DNA of 64,000 nucleotides. Origin: Oceanospirillum linum (GTDB lineage: Bacteria > Pseudomonadota > Gammaproteobacteria > Pseudomonadales > Halomonadaceae). Below the pieces are notes generated by a model, which did not search any database, was not told where the DNA came from, and worked only from the letters and a program-made list of their open reading frames with translations. Both the position numbers and the translations under genes were made by a program. The DNA lies in contig NZ_MTSD02000001.1 in assembly GCF_001995095.2 (NCBI RefSeq), positions 310,001 through 374,000 on the forward strand, written 5' to 3'. Within the stretch, counting starts at the first letter, position 1; each line of letters begins with the position of its first letter. Below are positions 46,138-55,594 of this stretch, piece after piece.

Positions 46138-46811
46138 GCAGGGATAACCTTTTCAGTCATATCACGTTGCATACGGGATCGCTCATCCAGGCCGGAAGAC
46201 ACTTTTGCCCGTTGACCATATAGCTCATCAACCAATTTGATTGACTCCTGCTCCAGATTAACAACCATATCCTGCACACGTCGTTCAAAAAAACGATGAA
46301 AAAGAACAGCCGGAATGGCAACCGACAGACCCGCAGCGGTTGTAACCAGTGCCTGAGAGATGCCACCAGCCAATGCCGGCGCTTTACCAGCCCCCTGCTC
46401 CATAATGACGGCAAAGACATCAATCATACCTAGAACCGTTCCCAACAACCCCAGCAAAGGAGTAATCGCAGCAATGGAGCCCAGTAAGCTTAAGAAACGT
46501 TCAAGATCGTGCACAACGGCTGCTGCGGCCTCTTCTATGGACTCCTTCATAACAACCCGGCTGAACTCTAGATTGCGCAGCCCCGCTGCAAATAGAAAAC
46601 CCAAGGGCGAACTCTGCTCCAGCTCATAAAGCTGAGTCGAGCTCATTGGCGCAGACAGGGCCTGACGAACCACTTGCTGACGCAGAGCAGAAGGTGCAAT
46701 ACGTTCCCGACGTAATACCCAAAACCGTTCCAGAATAATTGCCGCGGCAGCCACAGATGAGGCCAGAATCGGCAACATTAACCAGCCACCGGCAGAAAAA
46801 ATGAGATCCAC
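46134..46811 (-). CDS. exbB: MotA/TolQ/ExbB-family proton channel protein
   Basis: A 225-residue inner-membrane protein with three membrane helices (about 3-25, 115-150, 160-185). The conserved ALVTTAAGLSVAIPAVLFHRFF motif and PLLGLLGTVLGMIDVF are visible. I start at GTG 46811 because AAAGGA lies seven bases upstream, giving MDLIFSAGGW, whereas the longer ATG at 46847 has no ribosome site. Forms a unit with exbD. Confidence 0.9.
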   Translation of the reverse strand: MDLIFSAGGWLMLPILASSVAAAAIILERFWVLRRERIAPSALRQQVVRQALSAPMSSTQLYELEQSSPLGFLFAAGLRNLEFSRVVMKESIEEAAAAVVHDLERFLSLLGSIAAITPLLGLLGTVLGMIDVFAVIMEQGAGKAPALAGGISQALVTTAAGLSVAIPAVLFHRFFERRVQDMVVNLEQESIKLVDELYGQRAKVSSGLDERSRMQRDMTEKVIPA

Positions 46812-46980
46812 GTTTTTTCCTTTGCTGAACAAGTGATTGTCTGTCATTCAAGCTGCAAGTGTACACCATTGTCAGGCTGGTCTGAACGCAAAACAATGAC
46901 AGCAACAGCATTTCTCCCTCACCACGCCAGGCTCATCTGACAAATAAGCGCAACGGCCAGATCTTCAGCAGTATTCCGGC

Positions 46981-49341
46981 TCAATCAAGTTTTTGCCAGC
47001 GCCAGCGGAGCGGCTTCAATTCTCTGTTTGCCGTAAGCGTCCAATGACCGGAAAGGTCATCATCCTTCAGAAAGAGGGCTCCCAGATCCGCTGTATTGTA
47101 TTCCCGGTAGATCTTTTCACTCGCCCCCATAGACTCCTGAGATCTGAGATAGGCGATCCGTTGCTGTACCTCTGGGGCAGGATGGCCATACCGGTTATTA
47201 AACCCAGCCGAGTAAATAACCCCTTTAGGTCTGACCGCCGATAAAAATGCCAGGCTATTTCCTCCGGTACTGCCATGATGACTGGCAACCAGCCACTCGG
47301 CCTGCAGATTTTGCCCCGAAGCTAACAACCAGCTTTCTGCCTGTTGACCAATATCCCCTGTCAGAAGAATGCTTTTTTCCGGCTCACTGACCGACCAGAC
47401 CTTCAGCACACAGGAGCGATCATTATCACTGCGCACAATAGCAGACAGCACTTCAGTCGAAACAGGCGGATATAGCACCTCAAACACGGTATCTTCCCAC
47501 TGCCAAAGCTGCCCCTGGTGACAGTCGGTAACGTGCTTAACCGAGCCTAAGGCTGTCTTATCCAGCCTTTCCGGCTGCCCTGCCAAAATCTTCTCAGAAA
47601 ACGGGGTTAACGCAGATAAACCGCCTGCATGATCATTATCACCATGGGAGATCACAAGCAGATCAATCTGTGCGGCTTCCGATGCCAGCAGTGGAGGTAA
47701 AAAGAGTGAAACCGGTTGAAAGCCTGAACGAAAAGATGGGCCGGTGTCATATATCAGCTGCTTGTCTGCAACCCGGATGCGCACTGCTAACCCTTGCCCT
47801 ACATCAAAAACCTCTACCCTGAAACCTTCCTTCCGATCCTTCTCGTGCTTAATATCTGCAACAAAATACAATCCGATACTAAGTATAACCAAGCTAACGC
47901 CCTGTCTGCCCGGTACCGCCGGAAACGCCCAGATCAGCGTCAGTAAAACCAATAATAACCCAGAGCCCAGGCCCAGTACTGGAGTCCCCCAGTTAAGCTC
48001 CAGCCCTAACAGCAAACATTGCCAGAACAGAAATTCCAGCATACCCAGTAAAGACTCAAGGGGAAGCACAGGCAAAATAGTCTGCAATAGTGCCAAGGGA
48101 AGTATCAAAAGCGATACCAGAGGAATAGCAACCAGATTGACCAAACCGGATACCAGGTCCGGAGTATTCAACCAAAAGCTCTGTACCGGTAACAACCCCG
48201 CCATCAGAACCAGCTGAACCCGGATAAACATGCCATGATGCCTGCCTCCGCTAATCACAATCAGCAACAGAAAAACAGCCCAGACACTGTAATAGAACCC
48301 GGGACGGAGCAAGTAGAGCGGTTCATAAAGCAGAAGCAGCGTCACAGCAAAAAGAAGAACTCGCAGGGGGGACAAAAGAAAGCCACGGCTTCTAATAAAA
48401 ATCACCAGCAACGCCATTAAAAGCGCACGGGCTACTGCGACGCCAGGGGGCCAAATCAACAACATTGGGAATAACAGAATAACAGGGGCTGTCAGTAGAA
48501 TAACTCTCTGCCAATACTGGTCCAGGGGTAACACTCGCCTTATCAGCGAAAGGACAAACCAGCCTGCACCCAGTAAAACCCCTATATGCAAACCTGAAAC
48601 CACAACAAGATGAATTGTTCCGGTGGCCCGTAGCAGCTGCCAGTGATGGTCCGTCAGATACCGGCCATCCCCGGTCAGCAATGTTGATACCAGAGGCAAA
48701 TCCTGATGATCCGCCCGCTCTGAAAAAACGGATCGCCATTGACTCAGTAATTGCGGCCAAAGATTAGCGTCAGACAGCCGCTGGCTATTCTGCTCACTGC
48801 GAATATAACCCCGGGCCATAACACCGTTACCCAACTGCTGAATCCGATAACGACTTTGTCCTGGATTACTGAGCCCCCTGACAGGATATAAGCGCACAAG
48901 AAACTGCCAGCGCTCCCCATCCCTGGCTTTAAATAATGACACCCTGTCTTCCGTCAAACCATGCAGATAACGATTAACCACCACACTGCCTTGAAAGGTG
49001 CATCTTTCAGCTGTTTCATCCACCAACTGGCACCAATTAACCTTAAATCTCAGCTGTTGCTGGTCCGTTGAATCACGCATGACCTGTTCAACCCGTCCCT
49101 GAATCAGCAGATCCTTCCCCGACAACGTCTGGGGCAGCGTTTGACTTAATAAAACAGCTAGATACACGTTTGTGTAAAGATACGCTAGAATCCCAACCCC
49201 TGTAGCAACAGATATAAGAGCAGGGCGGTTTCGGATTAATACCAGCGCTATAAAGGCCAGCATCAACAGGGCCTCAGCTGGTGGCCAGTCGAAAGCTACA
49301 ATGCCCGCCAGCACACCTAAAATAACAACAATAAACCACAT
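46981..49341 (-). CDS. comEC: DNA internalization-related competence protein ComEC/Rec2
   Basis: A 786-residue polytopic protein that forms the inner-membrane channel for transforming DNA. N-terminal membrane segments and OB-like DUF4131 region, then the Competence domain with LVVVSGLHIGVL and many helices to about residue 500, then a metallo-beta-lactamase-type domain with SHGDNDHAGGL and ASHHGS. The full three-domain form is present and intact. It lies upstream of exbB and ends the conserved comEC-exbBD-msbA-lpxK block. Confidence 0.93.
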   Translation of the reverse strand: MWFIVVILGVLAGIVAFDWPPAEALLMLAFIALVLIRNRPALISVATGVGILAYLYTNVYLAVLLSQTLPQTLSGKDLLIQGRVEQVMRDSTDQQQLRFKVNWCQLVDETAERCTFQGSVVVNRYLHGLTEDRVSLFKARDGERWQFLVRLYPVRGLSNPGQSRYRIQQLGNGVMARGYIRSEQNSQRLSDANLWPQLLSQWRSVFSERADHQDLPLVSTLLTGDGRYLTDHHWQLLRATGTIHLVVVSGLHIGVLLGAGWFVLSLIRRVLPLDQYWQRVILLTAPVILLFPMLLIWPPGVAVARALLMALLVIFIRSRGFLLSPLRVLLFAVTLLLLYEPLYLLRPGFYYSVWAVFLLLIVISGGRHHGMFIRVQLVLMAGLLPVQSFWLNTPDLVSGLVNLVAIPLVSLLILPLALLQTILPVLPLESLLGMLEFLFWQCLLLGLELNWGTPVLGLGSGLLLVLLTLIWAFPAVPGRQGVSLVILSIGLYFVADIKHEKDRKEGFRVEVFDVGQGLAVRIRVADKQLIYDTGPSFRSGFQPVSLFLPPLLASEAAQIDLLVISHGDNDHAGGLSALTPFSEKILAGQPERLDKTALGSVKHVTDCHQGQLWQWEDTVFEVLYPPVSTEVLSAIVRSDNDRSCVLKVWSVSEPEKSILLTGDIGQQAESWLLASGQNLQAEWLVASHHGSTGGNSLAFLSAVRPKGVIYSAGFNNRYGHPAPEVQQRIAYLRSQESMGASEKIYREYNTADLGALFLKDDDLSGHWTLTANRELKPLRWRWQKLD

Positions 49342-49443
49342 CGACCTGACCTCCTGTCCGGATGATGTTTTTTTTGACCTTAATCCCTAGTGACAAGGTC
49401 GAATATGTGGATAATGATCCGCTCTCAGAAGGTGACCAAAGAC

Positions 49444-49995
49444 ATGCCAAGACGAATCATCAAGAAATACATGCCCGACCCCAAAAAGCTACAGGAACAG
49501 AAATCTCTACGCTTTCTTGGCAAGCTTCTTGACGATCCCGGCCTTTTACATCTGACCCGGCGCTCTGTTGCCACTGCTTTCATGGTAGGCATTTTTTGTG
49601 CTTTTATTCCAGTTCCTTTTCAAATGGTTCTGGCCGCCGCCGGAGCTATGTTACTGCACTGTAACCTGCCAATTTCCGTAGGCCTTGTATGGATTACCAA
49701 CCCGGTCACAATGCCGGTAATGTTCTATGGCACATACTTGGTTGGCGCATGGATTCTGGGCGTTGAGGCTAAGCCGATGCCTGATGAGCTAACCCTGGAA
49801 TGGCTTGGCCAACTTTTGAACGATGCCTGGATACCGCTTTACCTCGGCTCCGTTATCATCGGCATTATGATGGCCATTCTCAGTAATATCGGCATACGCC
49901 TGCTTTGGCGCTGGCATGTCAGTAAAAGCTGGAACCGCCGCAAGAGACGCATGCTTATTCTGCCAGAGAAGAAGCAGGATATAGACGAAGAATAA
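49444..49995 (+). CDS. DUF2062 domain-containing membrane protein
   Basis: A 183-residue protein with three probable membrane segments (about 43-65, 77-100, 134-158) and basic ends. The DUF2062 pattern is seen in RRSVATAFMVGIFCAFIPVPFQM and WITNPVTMPVMFYGTYLVG. I start at ATG 49444, as MPRRIIKKYMPDP is the common N-terminus in relatives; an upstream frame to 49390 lacks support. Divergent from comEC, a frequent pairing. Function unknown. Confidence 0.85.
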   Translation: MPRRIIKKYMPDPKKLQEQKSLRFLGKLLDDPGLLHLTRRSVATAFMVGIFCAFIPVPFQMVLAAAGAMLLHCNLPISVGLVWITNPVTMPVMFYGTYLVGAWILGVEAKPMPDELTLEWLGQLLNDAWIPLYLGSVIIGIMMAILSNIGIRLLWRWHVSKSWNRRKRRMLILPEKKQDIDEE

Positions 49996-50050
49996 ACCTT
50001 CGGGCAAAACCAGATAGGATTGCCGATACGTTTATCGGGGGCTGCTTTTG

Positions 50051-51064
50051 CTACAAAATATCATTAATCGAAATTCCCAATCCAACACGATGAGTGTATT
50101 TATCGTAGTCTGCTAATGTATCACCATAGCCTGTGCGCATGAGCAAGTACCCCTTATAGCGCTCTCCTGCCAATGGGAAGCTCCAGCTAAACTGCATATT
50201 CCCCCGCGAGAAATCACTGTCGGTATGATTGCGCATACGGAAGGTCAATACGTGACTGGACTTCGTGTATGCCATGCCCAGCTCGCTGATTCCGACGTAG
50301 TTTTTGATATCCGGATTATCATCCTCTGATGCAGGCTCAGGAATGCGGAACCAGCGTTTAAACGCAATGCCCCAGTCGCCACTGGCAAAAAAGACCTCTG
50401 CAAACAACCGGTTCCAGCTACGGGAAAAATCTCCGCCCTGACCATTCGACTGGTGATTAATGCCCAGAGTAAAGCCTTCCAGTTTAAGCTCTTTCAATAA
50501 GGACTGGTTCAGGCTTACGCCATAAATCAATTCAGGCTCGTACATGGTCTCCCGGAAAGGAGCTGACTGCTCGTATAGCTGCCAATAAGATTGCTGAGTA
50601 TAGGCTGCCATCAGCGCATCATTCTCTGTAAAAAGCCCGGTATCAATAGGGAATTTCAGACTGATCTGGAACTGTGCTTCTACGGGCCCATATTCTGCCC
50701 CCCGGAAGCCGGCAGATTTCTGGTAGCCACTGTAATAACTGACCGGCAAAAAATAGTTGGCCTTATAAGGCAGAAAAACCAAAGGGTCATCCGCCAGTTT
50801 TATTTCACGTTCTGCCCGCTTCCGCAGGGCAGATGGTGGATTAAACAGTGCCTTAGCAGTATTTTCCATCTTATCCGCCATTAACAGGCGTTCCTGTTCA
50901 TCCGGTGCAAGTGGAACAGATTTTTCACCGGAAGGCAGACCAGTGCCTTGCTCGGACTGAACAAGCTGAACATCCTGTGTAGAACGGGTTTCCGAGAAAG
51001 AGGTACCAGCAACAGCAAGCCCCAGCAGGCCAATCAGGGCCCTGAGGCTTCCGATAACGTTCAT
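50051..51064 (-). CDS. pldA: Outer membrane phospholipase A
   Basis: A 337-residue outer-membrane beta-barrel phospholipase A1/A2 (OMPLA). A signal peptide precedes about 80 residues of linker, then a 12-strand barrel with the active site His204 and Ser206 in INHQSNGQGGDFSRSWNR. It degrades phospholipids misplaced in the outer leaflet. ATG 51064 lies one base after the lolD stop, so it is coupled to the lipoprotein-release system; in-frame TTG 51097 would start inside lolD. Location behind lolD rather than alone is unusual. Confidence 0.92.
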   Translation of the reverse strand: MNVIGSLRALIGLLGLAVAGTSFSETRSTQDVQLVQSEQGTGLPSGEKSVPLAPDEQERLLMADKMENTAKALFNPPSALRKRAEREIKLADDPLVFLPYKANYFLPVSYYSGYQKSAGFRGAEYGPVEAQFQISLKFPIDTGLFTENDALMAAYTQQSYWQLYEQSAPFRETMYEPELIYGVSLNQSLLKELKLEGFTLGINHQSNGQGGDFSRSWNRLFAEVFFASGDWGIAFKRWFRIPEPASEDDNPDIKNYVGISELGMAYTKSSHVLTFRMRNHTDSDFSRGNMQFSWSFPLAGERYKGYLLMRTGYGDTLADYDKYTHRVGLGISINDIL

Positions 51065-51065
51065 C

Positions 51066-51770
51066 TCAGATGATCTCCGCAGATTCAGTCTGTTCAACCA
51101 ACTGCCCCTGATCCAGCTTGAGCACGCGATCCATCCGCTGCGCCAGCGCCATATCGTGGGTTACCGTGATAAAGCAGGTCTGATGCTCTTTACCGATCTC
51201 CAGCATCAGCTGATTCACAGACTCTGCGGTATTCGGGTCCAGATTGCCGGTGGGCTCGTCCAGTAGCACACAGGCTGGCTCCCCTACCAGGGCACGGGCA
51301 ATCGCTACCCTCTGACGCTCACCACCTGATAACTCTGACGGTTTATGATCAACACGATGCCCAAGGCCAACACGCTCCAACAGAGCCATCGCACGAGGCA
51401 GAACTACCCTACGCTTATCACCCCGAATCAGCAGCGGCATCAGCACATTTTCCAGCGCGGTAAATTCCGGCAGCAGATGGTGCAGCTGATAGACAAAACC
51501 GAGACTTCGGTTACGGAACAGCCCCAGTTCAGCATCAGTGAGCTTAGCCAGGGCTTTACCATCAATGGTCACATCACCGGAAGTTGGTTTATCCAGCCCG
51601 CCCAATAAATGCAGCAGAGTGGTTTTACCGGAACCGGAGCTGCCCACAATAGCGATACGCTCACCGCGAAAAGCACTAAAATTCAGCTGCTGTAACACCT
51701 GAACTTTCTCTGGCCCGTTCACATATTCCATCGACAGGTCGACACACTCCAGCACAGGTTGATTACTCAT
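51066..51770 (-). CDS. lolD: Lipoprotein-releasing ABC transporter, ATPase LolD
   Basis: A 234-residue ABC ATPase powering release of outer-membrane lipoproteins from the inner membrane. Walker [11 protein letters not shown]-loop [10 protein letters not shown] (Lol-type), signature LSGGERQR, Walker [13 protein letters not shown]. The start overlaps the lolC stop by 8 nt. Confidence 0.95.
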   Translation of the reverse strand: MSNQPVLECVDLSMEYVNGPEKVQVLQQLNFSAFRGERIAIVGSSGSGKTTLLHLLGGLDKPTSGDVTIDGKALAKLTDAELGLFRNRSLGFVYQLHHLLPEFTALENVLMPLLIRGDKRRVVLPRAMALLERVGLGHRVDHKPSELSGGERQRVAIARALVGEPACVLLDEPTGNLDPNTAESVNQLMLEIGKEHQTCFITVTHDMALAQRMDRVLKLDQGQLVEQTESAEII

Positions 51771-53007
51771 AACGCAGAGCCTCCGCAGGTTGAATTCGGG
51801 ACGCCCGCCACGCAGGATACAAAGTCGACAGGAAGCTCATCACAAATGCAGAACCGGTAATGACACCCACATCACCCCAGCGCAGTTCTGACGGTAAATA
51901 ACTGATGAAATAAACATTACTATCCAGAAACTGAATCCCCATAATCTGCTCTACCCAGGCAACAAAGTCGCTCACATTCAAAGCCGCCAAAACACCAAGT
52001 CCTGTGCCAATAAGCGTACCCGTCAACCCAATCACAATACCCTGCACCATAAAAATGCCCATGATGGTGGCCGGAGTTGCCCCTAAGGTTCGGAGAATCG
52101 CGATATCCCCCTGTTTATCGGTTACCACCATCACCAGGGTAGACACGATATTGAACGCGGCAACCGCAATCACAATCATCAGCAGCAGGCCGATCATGCG
52201 TTTCTCCATCTGTATCGCCTGAAACAGGTTGCCATGGGTTCGTGTCCAGTCACTACCGCGCATATTAGACGGTAGTTCCTGCAGTTGATTCCAGACCACT
52301 TCACGGGCTTTAAAAAGATCATCCAACTGCAGGCGCAGGCCATGAATATCTTTATCCAGTCGCATCAGGGTTTGCATATCCGCGATATGCGCCACCGCCA
52401 GATTACTGTCCAGTTCCGCCCCGACACTGAAAAGCCCCACAACAGTGAAACGTTTCATACGGGGAAAGACACCCGCCGGTGTAATCGAGGCTTCCGGAAT
52501 CATCAGCGTCACCTTGTCACCAACACCGACACCGATGAAGCGCGCCAACAGATCCCCCATAATGATACCGAACTCACCAGGTTTCAGATCACCCAGAGAG
52601 CCTGCCACCATATGATCCTTCATGATGGAGACCTTATCCTCAAGCTCCGGCATAATGCCGTTCACTAAAGCACCGCGAACATAGCCCCTGTGGGTAAACA
52701 TCCCCTGTGCCTTTACGTAGGGCACCGCAGCCTGAATGTGTTCATTCTGCTCCAGCTTTTCAGCAATCTCCGGCCAATTCTGAAAGCCGCTTTGAGAGCT
52801 GATGGTCGCGTGGGGCACCATACCCAGAATGCGCTGACGAAGCTCCCGGTCGAAGCCATTCATCACCGACAGTACCAGAATCAGTACCGCCACCCCCAAA
52901 GTTAGGCCCAGCATTGAGGTTAAAGAGATAAAAGAGATAAAGTGATTACGCCGCTTGGCGCGTGTGTAGCGTAAACCGATAAAAAAGGGAATCTTGTCTA
53001 ACATCAT
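51763..53007 (-). CDS. lolC: Lipoprotein-releasing ABC transporter, permease LolC/E
   Basis: A 414-residue permease with four membrane helices (one at about 30-50, three at about 270-385) around a periplasmic domain, and the Lol-type N-terminus [23 protein letters not shown] single permease gene is seen before lolD; lolE, next to lolD in E. coli, is absent here and replaced by pldA, so it may be a LolF-type permease acting as a homodimer, or lolE lies elsewhere. Confidence 0.92.
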   Translation of the reverse strand: MMLDKIPFFIGLRYTRAKRRNHFISFISLTSMLGLTLGVAVLILVLSVMNGFDRELRQRILGMVPHATISSQSGFQNWPEIAEKLEQNEHIQAAVPYVKAQGMFTHRGYVRGALVNGIMPELEDKVSIMKDHMVAGSLGDLKPGEFGIIMGDLLARFIGVGVGDKVTLMIPEASITPAGVFPRMKRFTVVGLFSVGAELDSNLAVAHIADMQTLMRLDKDIHGLRLQLDDLFKAREVVWNQLQELPSNMRGSDWTRTHGNLFQAIQMEKRMIGLLLMIVIAVAAFNIVSTLVMVVTDKQGDIAILRTLGATPATIMGIFMVQGIVIGLTGTLIGTGLGVLAALNVSDFVAWVEQIMGIQFLDSNVYFISYLPSELRWGDVGVITGSAFVMSFLSTLYPAWRASRIQPAEALRYE

Positions 53008-53363
53008 GTTTGACTCAGGCTATGACGCAGGCTTGTGTAGCCAACGCCCATTTCAAATGAATATCCCGTAAAAGAGATACTCTCGCTAACAGGCTGTTTT
53101 TAGTGGGCTTATCATACGCTAAACCCTAAGTGTTCTGCCAATTGTGCCATTTTTTTCCGACACTATTGCTGCTGTTTTGTTATCCGCACAAACCGATCAA
53201 AGCTCAGCCGGTAAATAGCACTGGACAAAGTGCTATTCTCTGCTAAATTCCAGCCCCAAAATGGGCCAGAATTTATGAGACATAAAGGCTCAGAACAAGT
53301 TTCGGTCTGCAACATAAAATCAGGCAGATCACCCCTGATTTATTCCTAATCTCTTCTTTAAAT
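53008..53363. promoter_or_regulatory. Divergent region lolC / aguA
   Basis: A 356-nt gene-free region. A perfect 9-bp inverted repeat, AATAGCACT (53214-53222) and AGTGCTATT (53229-53237) around a 6-nt loop, lies 127 nt before aguA. It is the only striking element; promoters are not clear. It could be a repressor site sensing agmatine, as AguR does, which is an inference. Confidence 0.45.
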
Positions 53364-54464
53364 ATGAAGGTATCGCCACTGATGAGCACCACTTCAGACT
53401 CTCAAGCACCTGATCACCAAACAACATCATCCAAGTGCTACCAGTTGTTACCGGAATGGGCTCCGCAAAGCGGTGTTATGCTGACCTGGCCACACGCCAA
53501 CAGTGACTGGGCTCCTTTCCTGACACAGGTTGAGCCTGTTTTTTATCAGATCGCAGAATCGATTGCCCATCGTGAAAAAGTGCTGATCACTGTGGCCAGT
53601 GATACGAAAAAGCGGGAAATAATCGCTCACTTTACTCAGTTAAATCTGCAGACAGAGCTGCGTGTTTTTGTTCAGGAAACCAACGATACCTGGGCGCGGG
53701 ATCACGGCCCCATTACCGTCACCAAAGATGATAAGCCACTGCTACTGGACTTTATATTTAACGGCTGGGGCAACAAGTTTGATGCCCGACTGGATACGGC
53801 CCTGAACCGCAAACTGGCAAAAGCAAGTGCTTTCAACTGTGATCTGGAACCTGTCGACCTGGTGCTGGAAGGTGGCAGTATTGAATCAGACGGCCACGGC
53901 ACGCTATTAACCACTAGCGAGTGCTTACTAGCGTCAACCCGTAACCCCTCTATGGATAAAGCAGCCATCGAAGCGCTGCTATCAGAGACGTTTGGCCTAA
54001 AGCGCACCCTATGGCTCGATTACGGATATCTGGCAGGTGACGATACCGATAGCCATGTGGATACCTTGGCACGCTTCTGTGACCCGCACACTATCGCCTA
54101 TGTGCAGTGTACCGATGAAAGTGACGAGCACTATCCCGCATTGAAAGCGATGGAAAATCAACTAAAAGCCTTCACGGATTATCAGGGCCAAGCTTATAAA
54201 CTGGTACCGTTACCGATGGCCGAGCCTTGCTTTAGTGACGAGGGCGACCGCCTGCCCGCCACCTATGCTAATTTCCTGATTATTAATGGTGCAGTCCTGC
54301 TACCCATTTACGGTAATGAACAACTGGATCAGCAAGCCATTGAGCAAATAAAGAGTGCTTTCCCGAACCATGAGATTATCGCCATCAACTGCCGCCCGAT
54401 TGTTGAACAGTATGGCAGTCTGCACTGCCTGACAATGCAGCTACCTGAAGGAGTTCTCGTCTGA
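53364..54464 (+). CDS. aguA: Agmatine deiminase
   Basis: A 366-residue member of the guanidino-group modifying fold that converts agmatine to N-carbamoylputrescine and ammonia. DTWARDHGPI, GWGNKFDARLD, LEGGSIESDGHGTLLTT, GDDTDSHVDTLARF and the C-terminal nucleophile Cys355 in YGSLHCLTMQ are all present. The start is ATG 53364 or ATG 53382; the latter gives MSTTSDS. One-base overlap with aguB (TGATG). Confidence 0.95.
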   Translation: MKVSPLMSTTSDSQAPDHQTTSSKCYQLLPEWAPQSGVMLTWPHANSDWAPFLTQVEPVFYQIAESIAHREKVLITVASDTKKREIIAHFTQLNLQTELRVFVQETNDTWARDHGPITVTKDDKPLLLDFIFNGWGNKFDARLDTALNRKLAKASAFNCDLEPVDLVLEGGSIESDGHGTLLTTSECLLASTRNPSMDKAAIEALLSETFGLKRTLWLDYGYLAGDDTDSHVDTLARFCDPHTIAYVQCTDESDEHYPALKAMENQLKAFTDYQGQAYKLVPLPMAEPCFSDEGDRLPATYANFLIINGAVLLPIYGNEQLDQQAIEQIKSAFPNHEIIAINCRPIVEQYGSLHCLTMQLPEGVLV

Positions 54465-55384
54465 TGCCATCATCCCCAAACAGCATATTAAAAGTAGGCT
54501 TGGTACAACAGCACGCCTTTAACGACAAAGAGAAGAGCCTGTCCATCAGTGAGCAGGGGCTGCGTCATCTGGCGGCCCAGGGCTGTGAACTGGCTATGCT
54601 GCAGGAGCTGCACGCTACCCAGTATTTTTGTCAGACTGAAGATACCGATCTATTTGACCTGGCAGAACCGATTGATGGCCCAACCAGTCAGCGCCTGTCT
54701 GCACTGGCCTATGAGCTGAATATGGTGATTGTCGGTTCAATCTTTGAAAAACGGGCTCCGGGCCTGTACCACAACACTGCCGTTGTGTTTGAGAAGGACG
54801 GATCACTGGCGGGCACCTATCGCAAAATGCACATTCCCGACGATCCCGGTTTCTACGAGAAATTTTACTTCACACCGGGGGATGCCACCTTTAATGATGG
54901 CCGCTCAGGTTTTAGTCCCATCGAAACTAGCGTGGGTAAACTGGGAGTTCTGGTCTGCTGGGATCAGTGGTACCCCGAAGCCGCCCGTCTGATGGCGCTG
55001 GCCGGTGCTGACATTCTGCTCTACCCCACGGCCATAGGCTGGGACCCGCGTGATGAAGCAGATGAACAAGCCCGCCAGAAAGATGCCTGGACGCTGATTC
55101 AGCGCGCCCATGCCGTCGCCAATGGCCTGCCGGTAATGGTGGCGAACCGGGTAGGCCACGAAACCGATCCAAGCGGTCAGAGTGAGGGGATTCAGTTCTG
55201 GGGCGGCAGCTTTATCGCAGGCCCTCAGGGGGAGCTGCTGCAACATGCCGGAGAAGATGCCTGCGTACTGGTGGCCACCATCGACAAACAGCGCACCGAA
55301 GACACCCGGCGTATCTGGCCGTATTTCCGCGACCGCCGTATCGATGCCTACGGGGATCTGACCAAACGACACCTGACGCCTTAA
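54464..55384 (+). CDS. aguB: N-carbamoylputrescine amidohydrolase
   Basis: A 306-residue nitrilase-family enzyme that releases putrescine from N-carbamoylputrescine. The Glu-Lys-Cys triad is in LQELHATQYF, YRKMHIPDD and VLVCWDQWYPEAAR. With aguA it forms the complete agmatine-to-putrescine route. Its last 58 nt, including the stop, are repeated with four silent changes 36 nt further on. Confidence 0.96.
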   Translation: MPSSPNSILKVGLVQQHAFNDKEKSLSISEQGLRHLAAQGCELAMLQELHATQYFCQTEDTDLFDLAEPIDGPTSQRLSALAYELNMVIVGSIFEKRAPGLYHNTAVVFEKDGSLAGTYRKMHIPDDPGFYEKFYFTPGDATFNDGRSGFSPIETSVGKLGVLVCWDQWYPEAARLMALAGADILLYPTAIGWDPRDEADEQARQKDAWTLIQRAHAVANGLPVMVANRVGHETDPSGQSEGIQFWGGSFIAGPQGELLQHAGEDACVLVATIDKQRTEDTRRIWPYFRDRRIDAYGDLTKRHLTP

Positions 55385-55391
55385 TCAAAAC

Positions 55392-55408
55392 GGCCAGACG
55401 ATCTGGCC
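55392..55408 (+). terminator. GGCCAGA/TCTGGCC hairpin behind aguB
   Basis: GGCCAGA (55392-55398) and TCTGGCC (55402-55408) pair around CGA, directly after the aguB stop. No T tract follows, so termination would be weak. Same arms as at 21992 and 30849. Confidence 0.5.
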
Positions 55409-55420
55409 ACCCTTAATCTG

Positions 55421-55478
55421 CCGCGACCGCCGTATCGATGCCTATGGAGATCTGACCAAGCGACATCTGACGCCTTAA
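55421..55478 (+). pseudogene. aguB remnant (18 C-terminal codons plus stop)
   Basis: An in-frame relic encoding the terminal RDRRIDAYGDLTKRHLTP of aguB with only synonymous changes. It has no start and is not expressed as a protein. It is probably what remains of an earlier or incoming aguB. Confidence 0.7.
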
Positions 55479-55525
55479 CCTGAAGCTTGGGCTGCACCAA
55501 CAAAAACGCCCAGATAATCCCGACT

Positions 55526-55550
55526 AGCTCCCACGCTCTGCGTGGTAGCT
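55526..55550. repeat. REP-like palindrome
   Basis: AGCT-C-CCACGC-TCT-GCGTGG-T-AGCT forms a hairpin of 6 plus 4 bp. The core CCCACGCTCTGCGTGG is close to a repetitive extragenic palindrome type that occurs in many proteobacteria (REP associated with tyrosine transposases). No transposase is nearby. Confidence 0.5.
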
Positions 55551-55594
55551 CTCAGAAAGAGTAAGATATGGGTATTAGCCAAAAAAACACCGTA

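Larger units (their letters stand above)
55327..55478 (+). repeat. Direct duplication of the aguB 3' end
   Basis: 55327-55384 (the end of aguB with its stop) and 55421-55478 are 58-bp direct repeats with four differences, all at third codon positions (TAC/TAT, GGG/GGA, AAA/AAG, CAC/CAT), so both encode the same C-terminal peptide plus stop. Between them is a 36-nt spacer with a GGCCAGA/TCTGGCC hairpin (55392-55408). The second copy is best seen as the tail of another aguB allele. Confidence 0.9.

Noticed and set aside
47744-48217. Plus-strand open frame of 157 codons opposite comEC
   Set aside because: Antisense to a continuous, well-conserved ComEC reading frame.
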